DNA of 64,000 bases, from assembly GCF_050410775.1 (NCBI RefSeq), contig NZ_CP191229.1; one strand, written 5' to 3'. The stretch comes from Erwinia sp050410775. Lineage in GTDB: Bacteria; Pseudomonadota; Gammaproteobacteria; Enterobacterales; Enterobacteriaceae. Position numbers and translations under genes: made by a program. The stretch's first letter is position 1; every line of letters begins with the position of its first letter. Under the pieces are notes generated by a model. That model searched no databases. It saw only the letters and a program-made list of their open reading frames with translations, and was not told where the DNA came from. This document shows, piece by piece, positions 39,443 to 49,161 of this stretch.

Positions 39443-41872
39443 CTAAAGCAGCTGCGCCAGCCGGTTGAGATCGGACTGAATGGCGCCAGCGGTCACATCC
39501 CGCCCCGCCCCCGGCCCGCGGATCACCAGCGGGTTATCGCGGTACCAGCGGCTTTCAATAGCAAACACATTATCGCAGGGCAGCAATGCGGCAAGCGGAT
39601 GATCGTCTCTGACCGCCTCAACGCCCACGCGGGCTTTGCCGTTGGCATCAAAGCGCGCCACATAACGCAGCACCAGCCCCATCTCGCAGGCCGCCTCATA
39701 GCGCTGCTGCATCTGCTCATTCAGCACTTCACCGTTTTCAAAGAAGTGATCGACGGATTCATGCTCACAGCTTTTCGGCACCAGCGATTCGACGCGAACC
39801 TGATCGGGTTCTATATCGTAGCCAGCTTCACGGGCCAGGATCACCAGCTTACGCATCACATCCTGACCGGCCAGATCCACGCGCGGATCCGGCTCCGTCA
39901 GCCCCTGCTGCCAGGCCTGATCGACCAGTTCAGTAAAGGGCACCGTGCCGTCATACTGCAGGAAAAGCCAGGAAAGCGTACCGGAAAAAATACCGCTGAT
40001 AGAGAGAATGCTGTCGCCGCTCTCGCGCAGGTCACGCACCGTATAGTTGACCGGCAGGCCAGCGCCCACGGTCGCGTTATAAAGCCAGTGGCGGCCCGTC
40101 TTGGCAAAAGCGTCGCGGATCTGCCGGTAGCGGTCACTGCTTGAGGCACCCGCCACCTTGTTCGCACTGACCACGTGGAAACCGTGGCTGGCGAAATCAA
40201 GGTACTGATTAGCAAGAGGTTCACTGGCAGTCACATCAAGCACCACCAGATCGTCAAACGGATGGGCGCGCATCCACAGGAAGAGCGACTCCTCATCCTG
40301 TTCCACCGCTTCATCTTCAAAAAAGGCCAGCGCACGGCTCGCGTCTAAGCCGTCATAGTTCAGCAAGCTGCGGCGGCTGTCCACCACGCCGGCGAGGATG
40401 AACTCAAAGCCGGTCCGCGCCGACAGCGTCTCCTGCTCGCGTCCAAACAGCTCAAGCCAGCGGGAACCAATATTCCCTTTGCCAAACAGTACCAGCCCTA
40501 CCTGCTTCTCGGCACGGAACAGAGACTGGTGCAGTCCCCGGACCAGATGCTCGGTTGGACCAACGCGCAGCACCGCTACCAGGCTGATCCCGTCTTCAGA
40601 CTGCCAGATAAATTCAACAGGCTGATCTTTCAACTGCTGCCAGAAGCGGTGACTGTGCAGTGGGTTCCGACAGACGCCCGCCCCCACCATCGCCACCATC
40701 GCCATCCCTTCACGCAGCTTAAGCTGGCCGGGAAGCGCGGCATCCTGAAGCAGCGCCAGCGCACTGTTCACCACCTCAGTGGTGTAGCAGAGCTGGAGAA
40801 GATTACGATCGGGATGAACGCCGGTCGCCAGCGGACGGAGTTGCGCACGCTTGAGCAGATGGTCGATCTCTTTATTTTGCGTGGCAAAGTCATGCTGCGG
40901 CGAAACCTGAAACTCAATCAGACAGACGTCATCATGGCTGGTCACGATACGTGCGCCAGTACCGGATGCCAACACGCGCTCAATGCGGGTTGAACCCTGT
41001 TCAGGCTGATAGCTACAGCGCAGCTGCAGATCGATGTCGCTACCGGAAACAGGCTGAAGCGTTCGCGTATGCAGAACCGGCGCCGCCAGACGCGCCAGTT
41101 CGCTGGCTTCATCCAGCCGCAGCAGCGGCAGCAGACAGGCATCTTTCACCTTTCGGGGATCGGCGCTGTACACGCCGGCGACGTCGCTCCAGATTGTCAC
41201 GCGTGACGCACCGGCCAGCGCACCGATCTGCGTAGCCGAATAGTCGCTGCCGTTACGGCCCAGCAGGACGGTTTCGCCCGCGTCATTACGGGAAATAAAG
41301 CCGGTGATCACCAGGCGCTCGCCGGGATGCTGCGCGATCAGCTGCTGTAGCAAAGGCCAGGATTTGCCTTCATCTACCTGAGGCTGCGCGGCACGTTCGG
41401 CGCGCAGAAAATCCCGGGCATCCAGCCAGCACGCCTTCATATCCCGAAGGTTCAGCACGGCCGCCATCAGCCGGGCAGACCAGATCTCCCCATGGCCCAC
41501 CACTTCAGCGTAGGTCGCTTCGGTTATTTTGCTGTCCAGCAGCGTCGCGAGCCTTTCGAGATCCTGGATAAATTCGGTAATCAGCGTATCAGCCCGATCG
41601 GCAGGCAGCAGGCTGCTAATTAGCTCACTCTGATAACGACGCAGCGTCTGCTGCACCTGATGGGCCGACAGGCGGTCGCTCTGGCTCAGCTTAAGCCAGT
41701 TAATCAGCTGGTTAGTGGTGCTTCCGGCGGCGGAAACCACCATCACATCCCCCGGTAAGCCATACTCCGCCATAATCCCGGCGACGCGCTGATAACACTT
41801 AGCATCGGCAAGGCTGCTGCCGCCAAATTTATGCAGCTGGCGTGTGCCCGCTGCCACTGCTGACTGACTCAT
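39443..41872 (-). CDS. metL: Bifunctional aspartokinase II / homoserine dehydrogenase II
   Basis: Catalyses the first and third steps from aspartate to homoserine for methionine synthesis. The 809-residue fusion has an N-terminal kinase domain (HKFGGSSLADAKCYQRVA near residue 14), a central regulatory region (about 290-450) and a C-terminal dehydrogenase domain with the NAD(P) loop LVLFGKGNIGSRWLE near 462 and the SANKVAGASS motif. It follows metB by 2 bases, forming metBL. In the family this isozyme is repressed by methionine and not feedback inhibited. Confidence 0.97.
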   Translation of the reverse strand: MSQSAVAAGTRQLHKFGGSSLADAKCYQRVAGIMAEYGLPGDVMVVSAAGSTTNQLINWLKLSQSDRLSAHQVQQTLRRYQSELISSLLPADRADTLITEFIQDLERLATLLDSKITEATYAEVVGHGEIWSARLMAAVLNLRDMKACWLDARDFLRAERAAQPQVDEGKSWPLLQQLIAQHPGERLVITGFISRNDAGETVLLGRNGSDYSATQIGALAGASRVTIWSDVAGVYSADPRKVKDACLLPLLRLDEASELARLAAPVLHTRTLQPVSGSDIDLQLRCSYQPEQGSTRIERVLASGTGARIVTSHDDVCLIEFQVSPQHDFATQNKEIDHLLKRAQLRPLATGVHPDRNLLQLCYTTEVVNSALALLQDAALPGQLKLREGMAMVAMVGAGVCRNPLHSHRFWQQLKDQPVEFIWQSEDGISLVAVLRVGPTEHLVRGLHQSLFRAEKQVGLVLFGKGNIGSRWLELFGREQETLSARTGFEFILAGVVDSRRSLLNYDGLDASRALAFFEDEAVEQDEESLFLWMRAHPFDDLVVLDVTASEPLANQYLDFASHGFHVVSANKVAGASSSDRYRQIRDAFAKTGRHWLYNATVGAGLPVNYTVRDLRESGDSILSISGIFSGTLSWLFLQYDGTVPFTELVDQAWQQGLTEPDPRVDLAGQDVMRKLVILAREAGYDIEPDQVRVESLVPKSCEHESVDHFFENGEVLNEQMQQRYEAACEMGLVLRYVARFDANGKARVGVEAVRDDHPLAALLPCDNVFAIESRWYRDNPLVIRGPGAGRDVTAGAIQSDLNRLAQLL

Positions 41873-41874
41873 GC

Positions 41875-43035
41875 TTACCTCTCGGCCGCTATCCGGAATG
41901 CATTATCCAGATCGGCGATTAAATCTTCGTGATCTTCAATTCCCGTTGAAACGCGAAGCAGCGTTTCAGAAATTCCTGCCGCAGCGCGCGCCTCAGCCGA
42001 CATTCCTGCGTGGGTCATGGTCGCCGTATGGGAAATCAGGCTTTCCACGCCGCCCAGCGATTCCGCCAGGGTAAACAGCTCAAGGGCCTTCAGGAAGCGC
42101 CGCAGCGTCTGCTCGTCACCGTCCAGCTCAAAGCTGAGCATGGCGCCAAAGCCTTTCTGCTGGCGAACCGCAAACTGATGCCCTGCGTTTTCCGGCAGGG
42201 AAGGATGATACAACTTTTTGACCAGCGGTTGTTGCTTCAGATACGCCACAATGGCCAGCGCGTTGCGCTGTGCGGCCGCCATACGCGGGGCCAACGTACG
42301 CAGGCCGCGCAGTAGTAAATAGCTGTCAAAAGCGGCTCCCGTTACGCCAATATTATTGGCCCACCAGGCCAGCTCGGTCACCCGGGCCGGATCTTTGGCT
42401 ATGACCGCCCCTGCCACCACATCCGAATGCCCGTTCAGGTATTTGGTGCAGGAGTGAAGCACCAGATCGGCACCCAGTTCCAGAGGATTTTGCAGCGCAG
42501 GGCTGAGGAAGGTGTTATCCACCACGCTGACGGCACCAGCTTCCGCCGCCGCCCGACAGATGGCGGCAATATCTACCACCCGCAGCAGGGGATTGCTTGG
42601 GCTTTCAATCAGCACCAGCTTTGGCTTCTCTGCCAGCGCCGCCTGAAGCGCCGCCTCATCGCCCTGATCGACAAACTTGACGCGATAGGCTCCGCGCTTG
42701 CTGAGGCTGTCAAACAGCCGGTAGCTGCCGCCATAGCAGTCATGGGGCGCGACCAGCAGATCTCCCGGCTTCAGGTAGACAGTACAGACCAGATGGATCG
42801 CAGACATTCCGGTATTGGTCATCACCGCACCGGCGCCGCCCTCCAGTTCGGCCAGCGCACGCTGCACGACGTCACGGGTTGGGTTTCCCCTGCGGGAATA
42901 GTCGTGCGCTCTGGGCTCGTTAAAGTCAGTAAAGTTATAGGTGCTGGAGAGATGAATCGGCGGGACAACGCAGCCATATTGCTCGTCATCATTCAAACCG
43001 CTGCGTACTGCGATGGTTGCCTGTTTACGCGTCAT
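41875..43035 (-). CDS. metB: Cystathionine gamma-synthase
   Basis: PLP enzyme that joins O-succinylhomoserine and cysteine to form cystathionine. The 386-residue protein (E. coli length) has the PLP lysine in HSCTKYLNGHSDVVAGAV (near residue 198) and begins MTRKQATIAVRSGLNDDEQYG. It is divergent from metJ across five met boxes and is the first gene of metBL. Confidence 0.97.
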   Translation of the reverse strand: MTRKQATIAVRSGLNDDEQYGCVVPPIHLSSTYNFTDFNEPRAHDYSRRGNPTRDVVQRALAELEGGAGAVMTNTGMSAIHLVCTVYLKPGDLLVAPHDCYGGSYRLFDSLSKRGAYRVKFVDQGDEAALQAALAEKPKLVLIESPSNPLLRVVDIAAICRAAAEAGAVSVVDNTFLSPALQNPLELGADLVLHSCTKYLNGHSDVVAGAVIAKDPARVTELAWWANNIGVTGAAFDSYLLLRGLRTLAPRMAAAQRNALAIVAYLKQQPLVKKLYHPSLPENAGHQFAVRQQKGFGAMLSFELDGDEQTLRRFLKALELFTLAESLGGVESLISHTATMTHAGMSAEARAAAGISETLLRVSTGIEDHEDLIADLDNAFRIAAER

Positions 43036-43093
43036 GGTGCCTGTGTTCCAGAATCAGATTAAGGAAGAGTGCTTAGCATAACAGGGCAGGAAT

Positions 43094-43133
43094 AGACGTC
43101 AACACATCTGGACATCTAAATGTCTTTGCGTAT
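43094..43133. promoter_or_regulatory. MetJ operator between metB and metJ (five tandem met boxes)
   Basis: Five consecutive 8-bp units (AGACGTCA, ACACATCT, GGACATCT, AAATGTCT, TTGCGTAT) fit the AGACGTCT consensus with decreasing similarity at the metJ side. This is the expected multi-box operator for the divergent metB and metJ promoters and gives methionine-dependent repression and metJ autoregulation. Confidence 0.92.
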
Positions 43134-43279
43134 AGATTGAGCAATCCGGCAATAACCGTTAAGATTATGACGCTATAGCTAACAGAAAGTTGCGCCAATG
43201 CGGTGTGGTGGGCAGTAACTTCGGGCATAATTAGCCGAATTTCGGCATTTCAATAATTTGATAATGATTAAGGTAACCC

Positions 43280-43597
43280 ATGGCTGAATGGAACGGCGAA
43301 TATATCAGCCCTTACGCCGAGCACGGTAAAAAGAGCGAGCAGGTAAAAAAAATAACGGTATCGATCCCGTTAAAAGTGCTGAAAATTTTAACCGATGAGC
43401 GTACCCGTCGTCAGGTGAATAATTTGCGGCACGCGACCAACAGTGAACTGCTGTGTGAAGCGTTTTTGCACGCCTTTACCGGCCAGCCTTTACCGGATGA
43501 TGTCGATCTGCGTAAAGAGCGCAGTGATGAGATCCCGGAAGCGGCGAAAGCCATCATGCGGGAAATGGGCGTCGATCCCGATACCTGGGAATACTGA
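43280..43597 (+). CDS. metJ: Methionine repressor MetJ
   Basis: Ribbon-helix-helix repressor that uses S-adenosylmethionine as corepressor. The 105-residue protein has the beta-strand KKITVSIPLKVLKILTDE (about residues 22-39), which inserts in the major groove, and ends DPDTWEY. It has the full family length. It is divergent from metBL. Confidence 0.97.
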   Translation: MAEWNGEYISPYAEHGKKSEQVKKITVSIPLKVLKILTDERTRRQVNNLRHATNSELLCEAFLHAFTGQPLPDDVDLRKERSDEIPEAAKAIMREMGVDPDTWEY

Positions 43598-43608
43598 TTT
43601 TCAGGTAT

Positions 43609-43637
43609 AAAAAAACCCAGCCGAAGCTGGGTTTTTT
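43609..43637. terminator. Bidirectional terminator between metJ and rpmE
   Basis: The stem AACCCAGC / GCTGGGTT is flanked by A and T runs on both sides, so it can stop both the plus-strand metJ and the minus-strand rpmE transcripts. Confidence 0.92.
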
Positions 43638-43672
43638 CGCTGCATCCGAAACTTGCGTCTCGTTCAGGTCGC

Positions 43673-43885
43673 TTATTTGCTGCCTGGGATGCTGAAACGC
43701 TTGTTGAAGCGGTCAACACGACCACCGCTGGCAACATCACGCTGCTTGCCGGTGTAGAACGGGTGGCATTTGCCGCATACGTCCAGGTTCAGGTCGTGAC
43801 CCACGGTTGAGCGGGTTTTGATCTCGTTACCGCAAGAACATTTAGCAGTAACTTCAGCGTAATTCGGGTGAATACCTTTTTTCAT
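43673..43885 (-). CDS. rpmE: Ribosomal protein L31 (zinc-binding form)
   Basis: A 70-residue large-subunit protein. The zinc ligands are visible as CSCGN (C16, C18) and CGKC (C37, C40), so this is the C+ form, as opposed to the zinc-free paralogue ykgM. It starts MKKGIHPNYAEVTAKCSC with a typical ribosome site. It is divergent from priA. Confidence 0.97.
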   Translation of the reverse strand: MKKGIHPNYAEVTAKCSCGNEIKTRSTVGHDLNLDVCGKCHPFYTGKQRDVASGGRVDRFNKRFSIPGSK

Positions 43886-44099
43886 GGGAAACCTCAGTTA
43901 AGGCCGTGTCGCTCTCCCGTGCCAGGGTTAACCCTGCACCGGCACCACACGAGGATTAATATTTCAGGTGTAATGATACCAAAATGCCGTATCACGGCGG
44001 CGAACTATACAGAAAGTAACCGCTCGCTGCAATCGAATCCGCACATTCAGGAACACACAGTGTACACTATCCCGCTCACAATTTCATCTGGATGAATTC

Positions 44100-46298
44100 A
44101 TGCCCGTTGTTCAGGTCGCCCTGCCAGTTCCGCTAGCCCGAAACTTTGACTATCTGTTGCCGCCTCACCTGCCGACGGCAGCGGTGGGCGCGCGCGTCAG
44201 CGTCCCGTTCGGCAAGCGTAAAGCGGTGGGCGTGGTGGTCGGCCTGAGTGAAACCAGCGATTTCCCACTCGATCAGCTTAAGGCGGTACATGAGGTGCTG
44301 GACGAGGCGTCACTCTATCCGCCCTCGCTCTGGCGCATTCTGCTCTGGGCTGCGGACTACTACCATTATCCGCTGGGTGAGGTGCTTTTTCATGCCATGC
44401 CAGTGCTGCTGCGTCAGGGAAAGCCCGCCGCAGAAGCGCCGCTTTATCAGTGGACGATCAGCGAGACGGGACGGGCCACACCTCAGGAAAGCCTGAAGCG
44501 CGCGCCAAAACAGCAGCAGGCGCTTGCTGCATTACGCCAGCGCAGCCTTTATCGCCACGAAATCAGCCAGCATGACATCACCGACGCCACGCTACAGGCG
44601 CTTAAGGCGAAAGGGCTGTGCGAACTCCGCTCGCAGCCGCGTGCCCATCAGGACTGGCGTACCGGGTATAGCGTAATCGGCGAAAGGCTACGCCTGAACA
44701 CCGAGCAGGCGACGGCCGTCGGCGCCATCCGCAGCGAAGACGACCATTTTGCCGCCTGGCTGCTCGCGGGCATTACCGGTTCAGGAAAAACAGAGGTCTA
44801 CCTCAGCGTACTGGAAAACGTACTGGCGGGCGGCGGCCAGGCGCTGGTGCTGGTGCCTGAAATTGGCCTGACGCCCCAGACCATCGCCCGCTTTCGCGAG
44901 CGCTTCAACGCGCCGGTAGATGTGCTGCACTCCGCCCTTAACGACAGCGAGCGGCTGGCGGTCTGGCTGCGGGCCCGCAGCGGCGAAACGGCGATTATCA
45001 TCGGCACCCGCTCCGCGCTGTTCACCCCTTTTGCCCGTCTTGGCGTCATCATTATTGATGAAGAGCACGACAGCTCTTACAAGCAGCAGGAAGGATGGCG
45101 CTATCAGGCGCGCGACCTGGCCGTCTTCCGCGCCCGCCAGGAGGATATCCCCATCGTTATGGGCTCCGCCACGCCCGCGCTGGAAACGCTGCACAATGTG
45201 CGAATGGGAAAATATCGCCAGCTCAACCTGAGTAAACGGGCCGGGAATGCACGCCAGGCGACCCAGCAGCTGATCGATTTGAAAGGCGTGAAGCTACAGG
45301 GCGGCCTCTCCCCGATGCTGATCGCAAAAATCAGCCAGCACCTGAAAGCGGACAACCAGGTTCTGCTGTTTCTGAACCGGCGCGGCTTCTCGCCGGCCAT
45401 GCTGTGCCATGAGTGCGGCTGGCTGGCCGAATGTCAGCGCTGCGATCGCTACTACACGTTGCATCAGCATCAGCGGCAGCTTCGCTGCCACCACTGCGAC
45501 AGCCAGCGCCCAATTCCGCATCAATGTCCGCAGTGTGGTTCCACTCACCTGGTGCCGGTCGGCCTGGGCACCGAACAGCTGGAGCAGAACCTGACCGGCC
45601 TGTTTCCTGACGTTCCTCTCTCCCGCATCGATCGGGATACCACCAGCCGTAAAGGTGCGCTTGAGCAGCACCTTGCCGATGTACATCGTGGCGGGGCACG
45701 CATTCTGGTCGGTACGCAGATGCTGGCCAAAGGCCACCACTTCCCCGATGTGACCCTGGTTTCATTGCTCGACGTGGATGGTGCGCTGTTCTCAGCAGAT
45801 TTCCGCTCCGCAGAACGCTTCGCCCAGCTTTACACGCAGGTAGCGGGCCGCGCCGGACGGGCCGGTAAGCAGGGTGAAGTGATGCTGCAAACCCACCATC
45901 CCGATCATCCGCTGCTGCAAACGCTGATGCATCAGGGCTACGACGCTTTTGCGCAGCAGGCGCTGAGCGAGCGGGAAGCCGTCTTTTTGCCGCCTTTTAC
46001 CAGCCATATCCTCTTCCGTTCGGAAGATCACGACAATCAGCAGTCAGCGCTGTTTCTTCAGCAGCTCCGCAATTTGCTGGAAGCCAGCCCGCTTAAGGAT
46101 GAGGCGCTCTGGGTGATGGGGCCGGTGACGGCGCTACAGCCAAAGCGTGGCGGCCGGTATCGCTGGCAGCTGCTGGTCCAGCATCCCTCACGGGGTTTAC
46201 TCCAGCGGCTGATTAAAAATACGCTGCCGCTCATCGGCACGCTGCCGCAGTCGCGCAAGGTAAAATGGACGCTGGACGTGGACCCGACAGAGGGATGA
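44100..46298 (+). CDS. priA: Primosomal replication restart helicase PriA
   Basis: 3'-5' DNA helicase that recognises stalled forks and reloads DnaB. The 732-residue protein has an N-terminal 3'-DNA-binding domain (about 1-105), Walker A AGITGSGKTEVYL (near residue 225), Walker B-like IIDEEHDSSYK, a cysteine-rich zinc-binding insert (about 435-485, CHECGWLAECQRC, CHHC, CPQCGS) and the conserved GTQMLAKGHHFPDVTLV motif. The ATG at 44100 matches the family N-terminus. Confidence 0.96.
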   Translation: MPVVQVALPVPLARNFDYLLPPHLPTAAVGARVSVPFGKRKAVGVVVGLSETSDFPLDQLKAVHEVLDEASLYPPSLWRILLWAADYYHYPLGEVLFHAMPVLLRQGKPAAEAPLYQWTISETGRATPQESLKRAPKQQQALAALRQRSLYRHEISQHDITDATLQALKAKGLCELRSQPRAHQDWRTGYSVIGERLRLNTEQATAVGAIRSEDDHFAAWLLAGITGSGKTEVYLSVLENVLAGGGQALVLVPEIGLTPQTIARFRERFNAPVDVLHSALNDSERLAVWLRARSGETAIIIGTRSALFTPFARLGVIIIDEEHDSSYKQQEGWRYQARDLAVFRARQEDIPIVMGSATPALETLHNVRMGKYRQLNLSKRAGNARQATQQLIDLKGVKLQGGLSPMLIAKISQHLKADNQVLLFLNRRGFSPAMLCHECGWLAECQRCDRYYTLHQHQRQLRCHHCDSQRPIPHQCPQCGSTHLVPVGLGTEQLEQNLTGLFPDVPLSRIDRDTTSRKGALEQHLADVHRGGARILVGTQMLAKGHHFPDVTLVSLLDVDGALFSADFRSAERFAQLYTQVAGRAGRAGKQGEVMLQTHHPDHPLLQTLMHQGYDAFAQQALSEREAVFLPPFTSHILFRSEDHDNQQSALFLQQLRNLLEASPLKDEALWVMGPVTALQPKRGGRYRWQLLVQHPSRGLLQRLIKNTLPLIGTLPQSRKVKWTLDVDPTEG

Positions 46299-46479
46299 CC
46301 CCTAAATATTGGGAGCCGCATCGAAAAACGTCTTACAGGTCACATTTTTTATGCAAATTAAGTAACGAGCCCCCCGGACATCTGATAAAAATGTGATGGT
46401 TGTCAGCAAATTGATGTCCCCTACCTTATTAACCCGAATTATCCCCGAAGAGAAGCCGTTTCGGGCGAGGAGAGCAGCG

Positions 46480-47517
46480 TTGGAGCAGAATCAAGAGACA
46501 GCAGGCGCGACCATGAAGGACGTGGCTGAGAAGGCAGGTGTATCAACAGCGACCGTTTCCCGCGCGCTGATGAACCCGGAAAAGGTCTCTGCTGCCACGC
46601 GTCAGAAAGTAGAACAGGCTGTCACTGCCGTCGGCTATTCTCCTCACGCTCTGTCGCGAACCAGTAAGCGCAGCGAGTCACGCACCATTCTGGTCATCGT
46701 ACCGGACATTTGCGATCCTTTTTTCAGCGAGATGATTCGCGGTATTGAGGTCGTGGCGGCTGAGCAGGACTATCTGGTTCTGATTGGTGACTGCGCGCAT
46801 CAAAACAGGCAGGAAAAATCCTTTCTTAACTTAATGCTCACCCGCCAGATTGACGGCATGGTGCTGCTGGGCTCACAGGTCCCTTTTGATACCAGCCTTG
46901 AAGAGCAGCGGAATCTGCCGCCCATGGTAATGGCCAATGAATTTGCCCCTGAGCTGGAGCTGCCGACCGTTCATATCGACAATCTAACGGCGGCCTTTGA
47001 AGCCGTCAATCATCTGCTTAAGCTGGGACACAGCCGTATTGCCTGCATCGCCGGACCGCATGAAATGCCGCTCTGTCAGTACCGCTTACAGGGGTATATT
47101 CAGGCGCTCAGGCGCAACGGTTTGCCGGTCGATCCCCACTATATTGTCCGCGGCGACTTTACCTTTGATGCCGGGAGCCGTGCCATGAAACAGCTGATGA
47201 CGCTGCCCCAGCGGCCCGATGCGCTGTTCTGTCATAGCGATATTATGGCGCTTGGCGCCATGTCGCAGGCAAAAATAATGGGCCTGCGCATCCCTCAGGA
47301 TCTTTCGCTGATTGGCTTTGATGATATTGAACTCTCCCGCTACAGCGATCCTCAGCTCACTACCGTTGCCCAGCCGCGTTTCAATATCGGGCGTGAGGCA
47401 ATGATCTTGCTGCTGGAACAGCTTCAGGGGAAAAAGGTGAACAGTGGTTCACGCCTGCTGGATTTTGAACTGAAAATCCGAGGCAGCACCGCCCCATACC
47501 TGCGGGAGAAGCGTTAA
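46480..47517 (+). CDS. cytR: LacI-family cytidine repressor CytR
   Basis: Represses nucleoside uptake and catabolism genes together with CRP; cytidine is the inducer in E. coli. A TTG at 46480 is chosen as start: GAGGAG lies 8 bases upstream and the N-terminus MEQNQETAGATMKDV matches the family, giving 345 residues. The open frame to 46393 has no support. The LacI helix-turn-helix is MKDVAEKAGVSTATVSRALMNP (about 12-33), followed by the periplasmic-binding-like core with VPDICDPFFSEMIRGIEV. Confidence 0.93.
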   Translation: MEQNQETAGATMKDVAEKAGVSTATVSRALMNPEKVSAATRQKVEQAVTAVGYSPHALSRTSKRSESRTILVIVPDICDPFFSEMIRGIEVVAAEQDYLVLIGDCAHQNRQEKSFLNLMLTRQIDGMVLLGSQVPFDTSLEEQRNLPPMVMANEFAPELELPTVHIDNLTAAFEAVNHLLKLGHSRIACIAGPHEMPLCQYRLQGYIQALRRNGLPVDPHYIVRGDFTFDAGSRAMKQLMTLPQRPDALFCHSDIMALGAMSQAKIMGLRIPQDLSLIGFDDIELSRYSDPQLTTVAQPRFNIGREAMILLLEQLQGKKVNSGSRLLDFELKIRGSTAPYLREKR

Positions 47518-47686
47518 CAGCGTCAATCCGCTGCGCAGTTGACCGCAAAAACGAGAATCAGCAGATTCTTAATGGTATCGCTGCTGGTCAAACTTCCGGC
47601 CCTTGAGTAACATGGCGAGCTGACAGCCGGGCGCAACATCTTGTTTTGCCCAGCCTCACCTTTTATTGATTATTAGCGGAACGATA

Positions 47687-48529
47687 GTGGCACAAAAAGA
47701 TTATGTAGGCCGCGGGCGTTCGACAGGGACGCGTCGCAAAAAGACCAACAGCCGCAGTAAAAAGCGCAGTAGTGGTTCAGGGGTATCGAAGATAATGATG
47801 GTGCTTGCGGTTGCGGTACTGGTCTCCTTTATCGGCGGTTTATGGTTTATCGCGCATCAGAAGAAAGAAGAGACGCCGGTGCCGGACCATAAAGCGGTCG
47901 GTAACGGCTTGCCGCCCAAGCCGGAGGAGCGCTGGCGCTACATTAAAGAACTGGAAAACCGCCAGATCACCGTGCCGACGCCAAAAGAACCCTCAGCGGG
48001 CGGTGAAGTCCATTCTCAGACGCAGCTCACCGATGAGCAGCGTCAGCTGCTGGAACAGATGCAGGCGGATATGCGCCAGCAGCCGACGCAGCTGAATGAA
48101 GTCCCCTGGAACGAGCAGTCCCCTGCCCAGCAGCAGCAGACGCTTCAGCGTCAGCAAACTCAGCTTCAGCAGCAGTCGCGCACTCAGCCGCCGCCTTCCC
48201 GCCCTCAGCCCGTCGCGCCGCGTGAGCCGGTTCGTCAGGCGCCGGAAGCCCGCGTTCAGCCAAAAGCGGAACCGAAGCCAAAAGAGGTGAAAAAGGCGGA
48301 TCCGCAGCGCTGGATGGTGCAGTGCGGCTCCTTTAAAGGTACCGATCAGGCCGAATCCATTCGCGCTCAGCTGGCCTTCGAAGGGTTTGAAAGCCATATC
48401 ACGACCGGCGGCGGCTGGAATCGCGTAGTTATCGGGCCGTACAATAATCGCTCAGGCGCGGACAGCACGCTGAAACGCCTGCGCGGTTCTGGCCATACAA
48501 ATTGTATTCCTCTCTCCATCGGGGGTTGA
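47687..48529 (+). CDS. ftsN: Cell division protein FtsN
   Basis: Late divisome protein that triggers septal peptidoglycan synthesis and binds denuded glycan strands. The GTG start at 47687 (MAQKDYVGRGRSTGTRRKK) has AGCGGA upstream and matches E. coli FtsN. The 280-residue protein has a basic cytoplasmic tail, one membrane segment (about 36-56), the GNGLPPKPEERWRYIKELENRQ essential region, a Gln/Pro-rich linker (about 130-200) and a SPOR domain (about 205-280, RWMVQCGSFK, GWNRVVIGPY). It is shorter than E. coli FtsN (319), the difference lying in the linker. Confidence 0.95.
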   Translation: MAQKDYVGRGRSTGTRRKKTNSRSKKRSSGSGVSKIMMVLAVAVLVSFIGGLWFIAHQKKEETPVPDHKAVGNGLPPKPEERWRYIKELENRQITVPTPKEPSAGGEVHSQTQLTDEQRQLLEQMQADMRQQPTQLNEVPWNEQSPAQQQQTLQRQQTQLQQQSRTQPPPSRPQPVAPREPVRQAPEARVQPKAEPKPKEVKKADPQRWMVQCGSFKGTDQAESIRAQLAFEGFESHITTGGGWNRVVIGPYNNRSGADSTLKRLRGSGHTNCIPLSIGG

Positions 48530-48552
48530 AACCCTTCAAACCCGCCCCATAT
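48525..48552 (+). promoter_or_regulatory. Sigma-32 heat-shock promoter of hslVU
   Basis: GTTGAAA and CCCCATAT are separated by 13 bases, matching the sigma-32 consensus (CTTGAAA, CCCCATNT). The -35 overlaps the ftsN stop codon. It would drive hslVU on heat shock as in E. coli. Confidence 0.85.
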
Positions 48553-48567
48553 CTGGTTGCATCAATG

Positions 48568-48588
48568 CCCCACATAAAAAGTGTGGGG
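48568..48588 (+). other. 5' UTR stem-loop of the hslVU mRNA
   Basis: A 7-bp stem CCCCACA / TGTGGGG with a 7-base loop lies near the expected transcript 5' end. A 5' stem-loop that stabilises hslVU mRNA is known in E. coli; equivalence is inferred. Confidence 0.65.
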
Positions 48589-48619
48589 ACATCTTCTTAC
48601 TGCAACAAGGGGTCTGCCC

Positions 48620-49150
48620 GTGACAACAATTGTAAGTGTTCGACGCAACGGCCAGGTAGTGATTGGCGGTGATGGCCAGGCTACCCTCGGCAACACCGTG
48701 ATGAAAGGCAACGTCAAAAAAGTGCGTCGTCTCTATAATGACAAAGTCATTGCCGGTTTTGCCGGCGGTACCGCAGATGCCTTTACCCTGTTTGAACTCT
48801 TTGAACGCAAGCTGGAACTGCATCAGGGTCATCTGGTGAAGGCGGCCGTTGAACTGGCCAAAGACTGGCGTACCGATCGCATGCTGCGCAAACTGGAAGC
48901 CCTGCTGGCGGTAGCGGATGAGAATGCCTCTCTGATTATTACCGGTAATGGCGACGTTATTCAGCCTGAAAACGATCTGATTGCTATTGGTTCCGGTGGT
49001 CCTTACGCGCAGGCTGCGGCCCGTGCGCTGCTGGAAAATACCGAGATCGGCGCACGCGACATCGTGGAAAAAGCGCTGGGTATTGCAGGCGATATCTGCA
49101 TTTATACCAACCATCATCTCACCATCGAAGAATTACCGTCTAAAGCGTAA
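48620..49150 (+). CDS. hslV: ATP-dependent protease peptidase subunit HslV
   Basis: Proteasome-like peptidase that forms double hexamer rings capped by HslU. The GTG start at 48620 has AAGGGG upstream; removal of the initiator Met exposes the catalytic Thr1 of TTIVSVRRNGQVVIGGDGQA. The 176-residue length equals E. coli HslV. It lies behind a sigma-32 promoter and 11 bases before hslU. Confidence 0.97.
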   Translation: MTTIVSVRRNGQVVIGGDGQATLGNTVMKGNVKKVRRLYNDKVIAGFAGGTADAFTLFELFERKLELHQGHLVKAAVELAKDWRTDRMLRKLEALLAVADENASLIITGNGDVIQPENDLIAIGSGGPYAQAAARALLENTEIGARDIVEKALGIAGDICIYTNHHLTIEELPSKA

Positions 49151-49161
49151 GGATCCTAATT

